Counted from the stretch's first letter, positions 1 through 8,175 are shown. The stretch: DNA of 64,000 nt from Halobacillus litoralis (GCF_020524025.1 NZ_JAIVKN010000001.1:620001-684000), one strand, 5' to 3'. The notes: generated from the letters alone by a model not told the origin. A program made the numbers and translations.

Positions 1-54
1 AAAAGAATACCTATCAAATTAAACATCAGGATGAAGGAAATTATTGATCAATAA
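1..54 (+). other. possible 3' end of an upstream CDS
   Basis: Frame 1 is open from the window edge to a TAA at 52-54 (17 codons). It could be the tail of a gene that begins outside the window, but 17 codons is too short to tell from chance. The rest of the stretch to 137 holds only the ribosome binding site of the next gene. Confidence 0.2.
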
Positions 55-137
55 AGATTGTGTTTATTCCCCGAAGCAGATGAAGTTGAAAAGGCTGGTC
101 TGAAGGTAGAAAACATTTCAAGAGAGGAAGAAAGAAG

Positions 138-845
138 ATGAGTAGAGTCTCAGATTTTGTTGAAGAAGTGGACCAGACGCTGGCGGCTAATCAAAACGAA
201 GAGAACCAGAAACAAATGGAAGCTTACATGAAGAATCATTTCTCCTTTTATGGAATTAAATCCCCGGAAAGAAAACAAATCCTTGCTCCGATTCTAAAAG
301 AATATCGAAACATAACAGAAGAAGAACGTTTAGAAGCATCACTTGAACTTTTTCAGAAACCAGCAAGAGAATGTCAGTATGCGGCGCTCGCTTTATTAGA
401 GAAAGGGAAAAAGAAAACTCCGGAGCATGCGATTGACGTCTACAAGGAATTACTGATGACAAAATCGTGGTGGGATACCGTTGATATGATTGCTTCTCAT
501 TTGTGTGGCGCTTACTTTCAGAAGTATCCAGACAAGCTTCATCCCTATACAGAGGAATGGCGTCACCATGACGATATGTGGGTAAGAAGGTCCAGTGTGC
601 TCCATCAGTTGAAATATAAAGGTGATACCGATGAGAAGCTGTTATTTGAAACAATCACTGTTTTGAAGGATGAAAAGGAATTTTTTATTGAAAAAGCGAT
701 TGGCTGGGCCTTAAGAGAATACAGCAAGACGAATCCAACAGCTGTCATCGAGTTCTTAGAACGGACAGACTGCCGCCCATTGAGTAGGCGGGAAGGGTTG
801 AAATGGTTAAAAAATAAACATCCGGAGCTTTTACAGCTGACCTAA
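138..845 (+). CDS. DNA alkylation repair protein, AlkD-like HEAT-repeat glycosylase family
   Basis: This 235-residue, all-helical protein resembles the AlkD family (PF08713), HEAT-like repeat DNA glycosylases that excise alkylated bases such as 3-methyladenine and 7-methylguanine. The family signature is visible as SWWDTVDM around residues 110-117 (W111, W112, D113) and a second conserved tryptophan segment GWALREYSK at 189-197. These positions correspond closely to the Trp/Asp residues that surround the lesion in characterised AlkD. The start is an ATG preceded by a GAGGAAG-type ribosome site. It stands alone, with no operon partner. Activity is inferred from family membership. Confidence 0.85.
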   Translation: MSRVSDFVEEVDQTLAANQNEENQKQMEAYMKNHFSFYGIKSPERKQILAPILKEYRNITEEERLEASLELFQKPARECQYAALALLEKGKKKTPEHAIDVYKELLMTKSWWDTVDMIASHLCGAYFQKYPDKLHPYTEEWRHHDDMWVRRSSVLHQLKYKGDTDEKLLFETITVLKDEKEFFIEKAIGWALREYSKTNPTAVIEFLERTDCRPLSRREGLKWLKNKHPELLQLT

Positions 846-997
846 AAATTCTAAGACCCTCCTAAATGCTGGAGTTTATTTTTCATAGGAAAGAAGACTT
901 TTTTGAACATGGAAGTCCTGGTTTGTTAACAGAGCAAAGGTTTAAGTACAGCCGCTCCTGTTTATAATGGAGATAAACAGGCAGGGAGTGCGTTGAT

Positions 998-1405
998 ATG
1001 AATATTCTAGACTGGTTTGATGCTTCATTTCTAGACGAGACGATTAAGCTGTTGAACCATGACTTGTTGGATGTTTTTGGGCTGAAACAGGAGTATGTTC
1101 AGTTTGCGCTCGTTTTTATTTTTATGATGGCTCTTATGTGGGTGGTTACTCCGGTGATCGAGTGGCTGATGCTGAATCATTGGAAAACATTAACGAGCTA
1201 TCTTGCGACCGCTTTATTAGCTCTTGTTTTTCTTCAGCTTGTCGATCGTTATGCGATGTCTGATGCTTCTTCAGCGCTGCCCTTCTATTATTGGTCGGTT
1301 TGCCTGTTGGCAATCAGCAGCTTTGGTTTGTTTTATGCAGGAGCCAAGTCCGCTAAAAAGCTTGTAGTTAAACTTTCGAAACGAAATAAGAAAAAAGCAG
1401 CGTAG
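998..1405 (+). CDS. hypothetical small membrane protein
   Basis: The gene encodes 135 residues that I do not recognise. Three hydrophobic segments at about residues 35-57, 65-85 and 94-112 are probably membrane helices, and the C-terminus is strongly basic (KLSKRNKKKAA), as expected for a cytoplasmic tail. A GGCAGGGAG ribosome site precedes the ATG. It lies 62 bp upstream of another small membrane protein on the same strand, so co-transcription is possible. No function is proposed. Confidence 0.6.
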   Translation: MNILDWFDASFLDETIKLLNHDLLDVFGLKQEYVQFALVFIFMMALMWVVTPVIEWLMLNHWKTLTSYLATALLALVFLQLVDRYAMSDASSALPFYYWSVCLLAISSFGLFYAGAKSAKKLVVKLSKRNKKKAA

Positions 1406-1468
1406 GATGAAACGTATGATCCCTTCTTTCGTATATAAGGATGTAAGCGAACATAGAGGAGGATCATC

Positions 1469-1669
1469 ATGGAATTAGGCTTTTTCATTATTTTATTTTT
1501 TATATTCGGCATAGGTCTGCTTGTGTTAAACATTATTACAAGCGTATGGGCTTACCGTGACGCTGTACGAAAAGGAAGAAGTACAGCGTATAGTTTAGTT
1601 GTCTTAATTGCGACGTTATTTTTTCCGCTTGTCGGATTAATTGTTTATTTGATTATTAGAAATGATTAA
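1469..1669 (+). CDS. small membrane protein resembling the phospholipase D nuclease N-terminal (PLDc_N) domain
   Basis: This 66-residue protein has two hydrophobic helices (about residues 3-27 and 41-62) joined by a short polar loop WAYRDAVRKGRS. The arrangement, with a conserved aromatic/Asp/Arg loop between two helices and a terminal LIVYLIIRND, resembles the free-standing PLDc_N domain (PF13396) found in many Firmicutes; the role of these mini-proteins is unknown. An AGAGGAGGATC ribosome site sits before the ATG and a strong hairpin follows the stop. Confidence 0.6.
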   Translation: MELGFFIILFFIFGIGLLVLNIITSVWAYRDAVRKGRSTAYSLVVLIATLFFPLVGLIVYLIIRND

Positions 1670-1674
1670 CGAAT

Positions 1675-1712
1675 AAGGTTGTGGAGATCCTTCTCCGCAG
1701 CCTTATTTTTTT
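1675..1712 (+). terminator. intrinsic terminator
   Basis: A stem of about 12 bp (AAGGTTGTGGAG pairing with CTCCGCAGCCTT, using G-U pairs) is followed by ATTTTTTT. It ends the transcript of the two small membrane proteins. Confidence 0.8.
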
Positions 1713-1756
1713 AGGATGCCAGGTTTGCCCCAAAAATAGAAAACATGCGGGTGGGC

Positions 1757-1783
1757 TAAATTTTCACCTTTTAAAGACGATAT
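1757..1783 (+). promoter_or_regulatory. sigma-D type promoter of cheV
   Basis: TAAA at 1757-1760 is followed by a 15-base spacer and GACGATAT at 1776-1783. The B. subtilis flagellar sigma factor D consensus is TAAA-N14/15-GCCGATAT, so the match is complete at -35 and 7 of 8 at -10. It sits 36 bp upstream of the cheV start, consistent with co-regulation with motility genes. Confidence 0.8.
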
Positions 1784-1818
1784 AAAATAGAGTCTCTATC
1801 TAAGGAAGGACGATAGCT

Positions 1819-2727
1819 ATGTATCAAGATGAAGGAATTTTATTAGAAAGCGGTACAAATGAACTGGAAATCGTTGAATTCGAGATTGGTGAAAATCGAT
1901 TCGGGATCAATGTGATAAAAGTAAAAGAAATTCTAAACCCTCAACCCATAACGAAAATCCCTCATTCCCACCCATCAGTGGAAGGAATTATGGAGATCCG
2001 GGGAGAGATTGTACCTGTGTTGGATGTTGCGGATGCTTTAGGATTTGAGCCTTCGGCAAATCCAAAGCAGGATAAATTTATCTTAACGGAGTTCAATCAG
2101 ACCAAAATTGCTTTTCATGTCCATACGGTCACCCGAATACACCGGGTATCCTGGAAGAACATTGAAAAACCAAACAAAATGTATCAAGGTTTGGAAGGGC
2201 AGATCACAGGAGTCATTAAGATGAACGAAGGAATGCTGCTGTTATTGGATTTTGAAAAAGTAGTCGCTGATATAAATCCAGAGTCCAGCCTTCATAAAGA
2301 CCAGCTGAGAGAATTAGGGGAGAGAGAACGTTCTCAGAAGAAAATTCTCATTGCTGAAGATTCTCCTATGCTGAGAGGGATGCTGCAGGAAACCCTTCAT
2401 GAAGCCGGATATGAACATACCGTTAGTTTTGAAAATGGAAAAGAAATCTATGATCATTTAGAAGGCATCTCTGCCGAAGGGAAGGTCGTGGAAGATGAGT
2501 ACCAGTTGATTATTACCGATATAGAGATGCCGCAGCTGGATGGTCACCACTTGACGCGCTTAATAAAGGAGGATGAGCGGTTCCAATCTCTTCCCGTTGT
2601 CATTTTTTCCTCATTGATTACGGAAGATCTAAGACACAAAGGTGAAATGGTCGGGGCGGATGCTCAGGTATCGAAACCAGAAATCGTCGAGCTTGTTAAG
2701 ATTATCGATCAGCATATTCTTTCATAG
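1819..2727 (+). CDS. cheV: chemotaxis coupling protein CheV
   Basis: CheV couples chemoreceptors to the CheA kinase and takes part in adaptation. The 302 residues hold a CheW-like domain (about 15-155) followed by a response-regulator receiver domain (about 174-300). The receiver shows the acidic pair E180/D181, the phosphoacceptor D234 in IITDIEMPQLDG, and a conserved lysine in VSKPE near 287. Length and domain order match B. subtilis CheV. A sigma-D type promoter and an AAGGAAGG ribosome site precede the ATG. As in B. subtilis, the neighbouring convergent region contains ykyB. Confidence 0.95.
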   Translation: MYQDEGILLESGTNELEIVEFEIGENRFGINVIKVKEILNPQPITKIPHSHPSVEGIMEIRGEIVPVLDVADALGFEPSANPKQDKFILTEFNQTKIAFHVHTVTRIHRVSWKNIEKPNKMYQGLEGQITGVIKMNEGMLLLLDFEKVVADINPESSLHKDQLRELGERERSQKKILIAEDSPMLRGMLQETLHEAGYEHTVSFENGKEIYDHLEGISAEGKVVEDEYQLIITDIEMPQLDGHHLTRLIKEDERFQSLPVVIFSSLITEDLRHKGEMVGADAQVSKPEIVELVKIIDQHILS

Positions 2728-2833
2728 ACAGGTGATGTCTACTCAAACTTCCTGCTGAGAATCAGCATGGAAGCTTTGGTACGCTCATGTAGGGAATAGA
2801 TTTTTTTACGAGTATTCAAATCCCTGAACATAC

Positions 2834-2862
2834 AAAATGCCGCTGTAGGTCAGCGGCATTTT
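2834..2862. terminator. bidirectional terminator between cheV and a convergent small gene
   Basis: The arms AAAATGCCGCTG and CAGCGGCATTTT form a perfect 12-bp stem around a five-base loop, with T-rich flanks on both strands. It can end both cheV (+) and the convergent gene that stops at 2864 (-). Confidence 0.85.
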
Positions 2863-2863
2863 G

Positions 2864-3082
2864 TTATTTCTTATTCAGGCGGTCAAATAATTCATCGTGC
2901 CAGGCATAGGCCTGCTTAGATAATGTTTCCGGGCCCTGCTTTGTTGGAGATGATTCTACAATTAAATTTTTCTCGCGATCTGATAAATGTTCATAGGAAG
3001 ACCGCATTTCCGTTGTGTATTCCATATACTTTTTTAAATGATATAGAAAATCATCCATTTCATTCATCGACATCATTCTCAA
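2864..3082 (-). CDS. hypothetical short soluble protein
   Basis: This 72-residue acidic/basic protein has no membrane segment. It is predicted to be helical, with a motif HDELFDRLNKK at its C-terminus. I do not recognise it. The exact start is uncertain because several methionines (MRMMSMNEM) follow a GGAGGTTGAGA ribosome site. It lies between cheV and ykyB in the position of lineage-specific genes, convergent with cheV. Confidence 0.55.
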   Translation of the reverse strand: MRMMSMNEMDDFLYHLKKYMEYTTEMRSSYEHLSDREKNLIVESSPTKQGPETLSKQAYAWHDELFDRLNKK

Positions 3083-3152
3083 CCTCCTCTGGTTTTCTCA
3101 TTCCTTCTATTAAGAAAGTTGAAACCTGAAAAGAGGAGGGGATACGCGATGG

Positions 3153-3623
3153 TCAGGGTCTCTTTCTTTGCCGCTGGTTCCAAGGCGCGCGTGTAGGCTG
3201 TCCCAGCATACTTGGCTGCGCAGTGGTCTGAAAGGCATGAACCTGCTTTTTAGGCGGTTTCCAATTTAAGTAGTGATACAGGTTGCGCTTCGCTCTCGAC
3301 AGGGACAATTTAGGTTTGGGGTTCCGGTAGGACTGGTCGACTTTCCCTAAGTGTTCAAGTTCTTGAAAATCCTCTTTATTTGCAGGAATATGAAAGTAAA
3401 AGCCGCCGATTTCAATCAGGAGGGTCGAGTGCTGCTGGCTGAATTTCGGGTGGTCGGAAAAATGTAGTCCGACTTTTTTCGCGCGGTTTTCTTTAAGGAG
3501 TTTGTCGATCGTGTGTTTTTTTATATCATACAAATGCTTTGGCTCAGGAGCCGTTTTCGCATGACGATTGACAATAAATAAAGATTCGGCTAGTTCTCGG
3601 TTTGATAGGTGATTGGCATTCAT
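3153..3623 (-). CDS. ykyB: YkyB family protein
   Basis: The 156 residues match the YkyB family by their conserved N-terminal half: an FIVNRHAKTAP segment (residues 17-27), LYDIKKHTIDKLL, and the phrase VGLHFSDHPKFSQQHSTLL. The C-terminal tail is basic and proline/glutamine rich. The family is confined to Bacillaceae and lies next to cheV in B. subtilis, as here; its function is unknown. The ATG is preceded by GGAGATCAC. Confidence 0.85.
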   Translation of the reverse strand: MNANHLSNRELAESLFIVNRHAKTAPEPKHLYDIKKHTIDKLLKENRAKKVGLHFSDHPKFSQQHSTLLIEIGGFYFHIPANKEDFQELEHLGKVDQSYRNPKPKLSLSRAKRNLYHYLNWKPPKKQVHAFQTTAQPSMLGQPTRAPWNQRQRKRP

Positions 3624-3692
3624 CTGTGATCTCCTTTCCCATCCAAGTATAGTTCTCTGTCTGTTATTTTACAACATTTTACAGATAAAACA

Positions 3693-4247
3693 TCATTCTT
3701 TTCTTTTTTTTATATCCTCAATAATTTCATTTACACTTTCCGCTTTCGTCCCGCTGTAGGTTTTGTAGATATTACCCTCAGGGTCGATGAGGAAGAAGCT
3801 TGTTCCATGAGCAACCTGATCAGAGTTCTCCATTTTCTTTACAGGAGATTGAAATGATTTAATCGACCATTCTTTTACTTCCTGAAAAGTGTAGCCAGTA
3901 AGAAAATCCCACTGGTTATAATCAGGTTCATACTTTTCTGCAAAAGAGAGCAGCACATCCTGTGTATCATTTACAGGATCAACACTGATAGATACAAGAG
4001 GCACGTCCATATTCTCCTGTTTCAGCTGCTGTTGTAAGCGGGCCATGTTTCCAGTCATTGGAGGACAGACCGTCGTACAGCTTGTAAAAATAAAATCGGC
4101 AACCCAATACTCTCCTTCATAGGCACCTGGAAGAGAAATCTTTTCTCCATGCTGATTGACTGCCTCGAATTTTTCGATATCTTTGGACCCGCATCCAGTT
4201 GTTACGAGTATGATTATGAGTATAGCTGTCCATAATTTAACATTCAT
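3693..4247 (-). CDS. SCO1/SenC family copper-binding lipoprotein
   Basis: SCO proteins are membrane-anchored thioredoxin-fold proteins that help deliver copper to the CuA centre of cytochrome c oxidase. The 184 residues begin with a lipoprotein signal (hydrophobic stretch, lipobox TTGC with Cys19). The copper-binding CxxxC motif is visible as FTSCTTVC (C57, C61), and the distal histidine is in VAHGTSF near residue 147. This is the same architecture as B. subtilis BsSco (YpmQ), which sits elsewhere in that genome. No oxidase genes of the CuA type are nearby. Confidence 0.9.
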   Translation of the reverse strand: MNVKLWTAILIIILVTTGCGSKDIEKFEAVNQHGEKISLPGAYEGEYWVADFIFTSCTTVCPPMTGNMARLQQQLKQENMDVPLVSISVDPVNDTQDVLLSFAEKYEPDYNQWDFLTGYTFQEVKEWSIKSFQSPVKKMENSDQVAHGTSFFLIDPEGNIYKTYSGTKAESVNEIIEDIKKRKE

Positions 4248-4341
4248 GTTGTTCCTCCAGCTTCAAGTTATTCCTAGTTTAGCACCTGAATCTTCATTGC
4301 GCCGAACTTCCTTTCAACTGTCACAAAACTGTAAGAGTTGT

Positions 4342-5205
4342 TTATCTTTCTTCGCTTGTTTTCATTTGAAAAACAGAGATTTCCGGTCTGCACAGGAAGC
4401 GGTAGGGCAGGCGTGTCGTTCCTATTCCGCGGCTGACATACAGCTGTAAGTCCTGTTCTAAAGGATAGTGACCTTCCACATATTTTTCTGCATAAGGAGG
4501 TGTGACAAGGTATCCGATAAAAGGAAGCTGCACCTGCCCTCCATGACTATGACCAGAAAGCTGCACATCAATAGGGTACCGCTGATAGTAGTCAGCTACA
4601 TCGGGTTCATGGACCATGAGGATGGTGAAGGATTCTTCCGGCACACCGGCGAGCGTTTCTTCAATTTTAGGGCTCCCCAGCATGACATCATCCAGACCGG
4701 CAAGGGTAAACGCTTCGTTCCCATTTTCTATCTGCACTTGTTCGTTTTGTAAAAGTTGAAACCCTGACTTCTCCATCACGCTGCGGATTTTCTCAGTTCC
4801 ATATCCACCGTGGTCGTGATTGCCATAGATCCAGTACTTGCCGAGCGGAGCGTCCAAACGTTGCAGGAGTTCAATTAGCCGCGGAGGGAATCCATACGTC
4901 TGCGGCTCATCGACAAGGTCGCCTGTAAAAACAATGATCTCGGCTTCTTCTTTATTCATTCGCTGGACAAGGGATTCAAATTGATCCAGATCATAATGAA
5001 ATCCGAGGTGGGTATCAGAGAATTGCAGGATTTTGAAATTATGAAAAGAGCGCGGAATTTTACTATTTTCTATGGTGTGGGCTTGAACGGTTAGCATGTG
5101 CGGTTCTATATAACGCGCATAGGAATATCCAAATGCACTAAGCCCAAGAACTCCGGCGGCGCCTGCCAGCGATTGTTTAATAAACTTCCGACGGGTCAAT
5201 TTCAT
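4342..5205 (-). CDS. ykuE: metallophosphoesterase YkuE, Tat-exported
   Basis: This calcineurin-like phosphoesterase carries the full metal-binding set: FSDTHLG, GDLVD, GNHDHGG, and the C-terminal GHSHGG. The N-terminus TRRKFIKQSL followed by a hydrophobic stretch is a twin-arginine export signal; B. subtilis YkuE is a known Tat substrate that associates with the cell wall. I chose the ATG at 5205 (MKLTRRKF) because GAGGAGA lies six bases upstream, rather than a GTG two codons earlier. About 287 residues. The substrate is unknown. Confidence 0.9.
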   Translation of the reverse strand: MKLTRRKFIKQSLAGAAGVLGLSAFGYSYARYIEPHMLTVQAHTIENSKIPRSFHNFKILQFSDTHLGFHYDLDQFESLVQRMNKEEAEIIVFTGDLVDEPQTYGFPPRLIELLQRLDAPLGKYWIYGNHDHGGYGTEKIRSVMEKSGFQLLQNEQVQIENGNEAFTLAGLDDVMLGSPKIEETLAGVPEESFTILMVHEPDVADYYQRYPIDVQLSGHSHGGQVQLPFIGYLVTPPYAEKYVEGHYPLEQDLQLYVSRGIGTTRLPYRFLCRPEISVFQMKTSEER

Positions 5206-5355
5206 AGCCACTCTCCTCTAAAATTCTTTCGCCATTATATCACGAAACCCCCTCAAGGAAACGCTGTTTTTTTACAATTATTCGTAAAATGAACAGGAAT
5301 TCATTTTCTGGTTGTGGAATGTATACAAAGAAGAGATAAAAAGGAGGATGTACAT

Positions 5356-6123
5356 ATGAAAAATCAAGTGGTTATTGTAACGGGCGGTTCCAGCGGTATG
5401 GGGTTACATATGGCGAAACGCTTTGTGGAAGAAGGGGCAAAAGTTGCCATCACAGGTCGAAGTGCTGAACGACTGGAAGAAGCAAAAAAACAGATTGCCG
5501 GCGGGCGTGAGGATGCTGTCCTGTGCATTCAGATGGATGTCCGTGAAGTAGAAGATACAAAACGCATGGTTCAGGAAACCGTTGATTCCTTTGGTCGAAT
5601 TGATCACTTGGTGAATAACGCTGCAGGAAACTTTATTGCGCCTGCAGAGGAGCTGTCTCCAAACGGATGGAATTCTGTCATTAATATTGTATTGAATGGA
5701 ACGTTTTATTGTAGTCAGGCTGTAGGGAAGTATTGGATAGAAAATGAAATCAAAGGTTCCATCCTTAACATTGTGGCTACCTATGCATGGAACTCAGGAG
5801 CCGGTGTCATTCATTCCGCTTCTGCGAAATCAGGTGTCCTTACAATGACTCGAACGCTCGCTGTGGAGTGGGGAAGCAAATATGGCATCCGCGCGAACGC
5901 GATTGCACCCGGCCCGATTGAACGTACCGGTGGCGCTGAAAAACTGTTCCAATCTGAAAAAGCCGCCGAGCGCACTCTTAGATCTGTGCCCCTTGGAAGA
6001 CTTGGTACTCCTGAAGAAATTGCCGGGCTTGCGAACTTCATTCTTTCTGATGAAGCCTCCTATATGAACGGGGAAGTTGTCACCCTCGATGGAGGCCAGT
6101 GGCTGAATAAGTTTCCTTTTTAA
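5356..6123 (+). CDS. fadH: 2,4-dienoyl-CoA reductase (SDR family), FadH/YkuF-like
   Basis: This short-chain dehydrogenase of 255 residues is orthologous by position and sequence to B. subtilis FadH (YkuF), which reduces 2,4-dienoyl-CoA during breakdown of polyunsaturated fatty acids. The NADPH-binding glycine motif TGGSSGMG is at residues 8-15, followed by NNAAGNF. The classical YxxxK is present as SASAK, a Ser replacing Tyr, as is usual in the dienoyl-CoA reductase subgroup. The ATG at 5356 has an AAGGAGG site nine bases upstream; a longer frame from 5314 has none. It is followed 15 bp later by a small zinc-finger gene. Confidence 0.88.
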   Translation: MKNQVVIVTGGSSGMGLHMAKRFVEEGAKVAITGRSAERLEEAKKQIAGGREDAVLCIQMDVREVEDTKRMVQETVDSFGRIDHLVNNAAGNFIAPAEELSPNGWNSVINIVLNGTFYCSQAVGKYWIENEIKGSILNIVATYAWNSGAGVIHSASAKSGVLTMTRTLAVEWGSKYGIRANAIAPGPIERTGGAEKLFQSEKAAERTLRSVPLGRLGTPEEIAGLANFILSDEASYMNGEVVTLDGGQWLNKFPF

Positions 6124-6138
6124 CAGGGAGGGAGAAAC

Positions 6139-6336
6139 GTGCTGAAAACCAATTGTTTCTTTTGTAAGCAGACGTTTCAAATTGATCGCTCTGATCCCCA
6201 GTATATAAAGATAAGTAAAAACCCCAAAGCGTCCTATGTATGTAAGACCTGTAACCGGACGATGCAGAAAGACGCGCAGACAAGTACAGGGCTGAATCCT
6301 GATACTATAGATCGTTATGATCGGTTTTTACGATAA
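6139..6336 (+). CDS. DUF2197/YlaI-like small zinc-finger protein
   Basis: The gene uses a GTG start 15 bp after fadH, with GGGAGGGAG upstream, so the two are probably co-transcribed. The 65-residue product has two CxxC knuckles (CFFC at 6-9 and CKTC near 38-41) separated by a YIKISKNPKASYV segment. This matches the pattern of the YlaI (DUF2197) family, a second member of which is encoded at 60012-60215. It is probably a zinc ribbon; its function is unknown. Confidence 0.7.
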   Translation: MLKTNCFFCKQTFQIDRSDPQYIKISKNPKASYVCKTCNRTMQKDAQTSTGLNPDTIDRYDRFLR

Positions 6337-6418
6337 ATGACCGCCTTTTTAGAAAGCGCTTTATATTGGATGGGTGTAAGAAACTAATTCCACTGACACT
6401 GTTACGAAATTCACCCAC

Positions 6419-6460
6419 AAAAAAGCCCGGACTTCTACGAATGAAGTCCGGGCTTTTTTA
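6419..6460 (+). terminator. intrinsic terminator after the fadH operon
   Basis: AAAAGCCCGGACTTC pairs perfectly with GAAGTCCGGGCTTTT around a seven-base loop, followed by TT. It marks the end of backbone DNA; the accessory block starts 7 bp later with an inverted terminal repeat at 6467. Confidence 0.9.
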
Positions 6461-6466
6461 TAACTT

Positions 6467-6486
6467 GGCTCTGTTAAATATTGTTG
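6467..6486 (+). repeat. left terminal inverted repeat of the cassette block
   Basis: GGCTCTGTTAAATATTGTTG closely matches the ends of the MITE at 25586 and is the inverse of the ends at 11699-11721 and 17100-17122. It lies directly after the terminator of the fadH operon. Confidence 0.75.
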
Positions 6487-6497
6487 TTTATTTTAGT

Positions 6498-6557
6498 TAT
6501 CTCGAAACTGAGTTTTCAAGAAACGGGCAGGATTGTGGAAGACTCAGTTTCGAGATA
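6498..6557 (+). repeat. cassette repeat R1 (symmetrical copy)
   Basis: Two arms of about 20 bp (6498-6517 and 6538-6557) are inverted repeats with a single G-U exception. They begin TATCTCGAAACTGAG and end CTCAGTTTCGAGATA. The 20-base loop contains AACGGGCAG. Both arms resemble the conserved arm of R2-R10. The segment also aligns with the left interior of the MITE at 25586, which has GGGCAG and TGAAGACTC at equivalent places. Confidence 0.75.
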
Positions 6558-6646
6558 GTTTCATCCATGGATTGTAAATTGTTAAGAGGATTGCTACTCT
6601 TTATGGTGAATGTAAAAATTAGGCAGTTCCGTTGGGAGGGTGAAAG

Positions 6647-6922
6647 ATGGAAGAAGATTGGACTACATTTTCTCCACTAGGCTTAGTGATTAAATACGAT
6701 TATGTAAAGATTGATGTTCCGAACAATTATGGTGAAGTAAATATAGTAGACCTAAGAAATGAAAAAGTCTTAATGAAGCTGTTCATTAATTTAAAAGAGG
6801 ATGTAGTAGAGAAAAAAGGTTCATTGGAAAATTACGATATGGATGAAGAGGCTACTATTACAGAGATTAAAGGTAATATTGAATACTTCATTAGTAAGGG
6901 GATAACAAATCCTTTTAATTAA
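6647..6922 (+). CDS. hypothetical protein, first cassette gene
   Basis: This 91-residue soluble acidic protein is not recognised. It starts at an ATG with GGGAGGGTGAAAG upstream. Its predicted pattern is strand-rich in the first half (LGLVIKYDYVKIDV) and helical near the end (IKGNIEYFISKGI). It sits between R1 and the opposed lipoprotein gene. It could be a small immunity- or inhibitor-type protein by size alone, but nothing in the sequence establishes that. Confidence 0.5.
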   Translation: MEEDWTTFSPLGLVIKYDYVKIDVPNNYGEVNIVDLRNEKVLMKLFINLKEDVVEKKGSLENYDMDEEATITEIKGNIEYFISKGITNPFN

Positions 6923-6993
6923 ATGTGCTCTTTTCTTATTCAGGATAAGGGGGCTTTAGTGAAGTTAAGTCGATTAAATACTGCTTTTAAGGG

Positions 6994-7287
6994 TTAGGGA
7001 TACATTTGCTTATCTTCATGAAGTATATAATCAAATTTCTGTCCGAATATATTAATTAATTCGTCGTCTATAATTTTTTTGGTATCAGGCTTAATTTCAG
7101 AAACATAAAAGTGAATATTACCTTCTTTATCTACAGAAACACCAGTTATACCTACTTTCAAGAGCTTTTCGATTTCTATGGAGATACCATATTTCTTTAT
7201 ATCTTCCTCCCTTAGTTCTTTAAGAAAGTCGTTTGAACAGGCACTTAAGAGACAGCAAATTAACAATAATTTAAGAGCCATTTTCAT
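6994..7287 (-). CDS. small hypothetical lipoprotein
   Basis: About 97 residues. The N-terminus MKMALKLLLICCLLSAC is a lipoprotein signal with lipobox LSAC, so the mature protein is expected to be anchored outside the membrane. The remaining roughly 80 residues contain a strand-rich DKEGNIHFYVSEI segment. The ATG at 7287 is preferred because GGGGTG lies seven bases upstream; an in-frame GTG overlaps that site. It is the only clear minus-strand gene in the cassette block and converges with the gene that ends at 6922. Confidence 0.6.
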   Translation of the reverse strand: MKMALKLLLICCLLSACSNDFLKELREEDIKKYGISIEIEKLLKVGITGVSVDKEGNIHFYVSEIKPDTKKIIDDELINIFGQKFDYILHEDKQMYP

Positions 7288-7373
7288 TTTAATCACCCCT
7301 TTTAATAAGGTAGTATTTGTAAAATGTCTTTAGATTATTATGTTTTTTGATGTACCATATTATTATTTAGAGA

Positions 7374-7474
7374 TATCTCAATTTCGAGTTTTAAGCAAAC
7401 GGGGGCGATTGTTTAATATCATCAATTGCTTCTTTAGATAAGGAGGGTTATTAGGAAGACTTGAATCAATAAAC
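7374..7474 (+). repeat. cassette repeat R2
   Basis: The left arm (7374-7400) and right arm (about 7448-7474, containing GGAAGACTTGAATC) are inverted copies. Between them GGGGGCGATTG (7401-7411) pairs with CAATTGCT (7423-7430). Full outer arms plus an inner stem make this one of the most complete copies. Confidence 0.7.
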
Positions 7475-7501
7475 GAACAATACTATATAATTTTAGCGTA
7501 G

Positions 7502-7527
7502 ACCCCTAAAGGAATTCCTTTAGGGGT
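7502..7527. terminator. 26-bp perfect palindrome, terminator-like
   Basis: The 13-base halves ACCCCTAAAGGAA and TTCCTTTAGGGGT are exact inverse complements with no spacer. TTTACATTTTTA follows. It lies between R2 and the padR operators and has no gene reading into it from the left on the + strand other than through R2. It may insulate the padR unit. Confidence 0.5.
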
Positions 7528-7571
7528 TTACATTTTTATTTACATTTATTTGAATATCTGATAAATTAAAC

Positions 7572-7601
7572 ATATCAAAATGATATATATCAAAAAGATA
7601 T
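7572..7601 (+). promoter_or_regulatory. tandem operator upstream of padR-DUF4188
   Basis: Two 15-bp palindromes abut: ATATCAAAATGATAT at 7572-7586 and ATATCAAAAAGATAT at 7587-7601. They end just before the ribosome site AAGGGG. Paired ATATC/GATAT palindromes also precede the second padR gene at 12006-12054. PadR regulators usually repress their own operon, so these are probably autoregulatory operators. Confidence 0.7.
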
Positions 7602-7614
7602 TAAGGGGTATGCT

Positions 7615-8175
7615 ATGGCTCAGAAAAATTACACACAATATGCATTGCTAGGCCTTTTAACAACGGGGTATCACACTGGGTATTCAATGAAACAGATGAT
7701 TGATGGCAGCTTAAATCATTTTTGGAAGATCAGCTACGGTCAAATTTATCCTTCATTAAAGATGTTAGTGGATAAAGGTTATGCAGAGGTGAAGTACACG
7801 TCTCAGGAAGGAAAGCCTGATAAGAAAGAGTACTATATAACTTCATCTGGAGAAGAAGAGCTGAAGCATTGGTTAAAACAACCTGTACAAGAACTTCCCG
7901 TAGAGAAAAATGAGTTACTTCTAAAGCTGTTTTTTAGCCGTCAACAGGACAAGTCCACAACTATCAAACAAATGGAAATCTATCATGAAAATCTTCTTGA
8001 GAGATATAGCACCTACGAAGGTATTAAGAAAATGATCCTTACTGAGTCGTGTGAACATAGGGATGCGCCTTTCTGGATTATTACGCTAGATTATGGGCTT
8101 AGTACGACTCAGGCAGCTATTGACTGGTGTGTAAAAACAAAAGATACTTTACTGAATCTTGAGGAGGAAGAATGA
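7615..8175 (+). CDS. PadR family transcriptional regulator
   Basis: The product is a 186-residue PadR-type winged-helix repressor. The N-terminal domain shows the family pattern ALLGLLTTGYHTGYSMKQMID followed by the recognition region YGQIYPSLKMLVDKGYAEVK. The C-terminal half (about 95-180) is the helical Vir_act_alpha_C dimerisation domain. Its stop overlaps the start of the DUF4188 gene by four bases (ATGA), so the pair is translationally coupled. Two palindromic operators lie immediately upstream. The effector is unknown. Confidence 0.9.
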   Translation: MAQKNYTQYALLGLLTTGYHTGYSMKQMIDGSLNHFWKISYGQIYPSLKMLVDKGYAEVKYTSQEGKPDKKEYYITSSGEEELKHWLKQPVQELPVEKNELLLKLFFSRQQDKSTTIKQMEIYHENLLERYSTYEGIKKMILTESCEHRDAPFWIITLDYGLSTTQAAIDWCVKTKDTLLNLEEEE

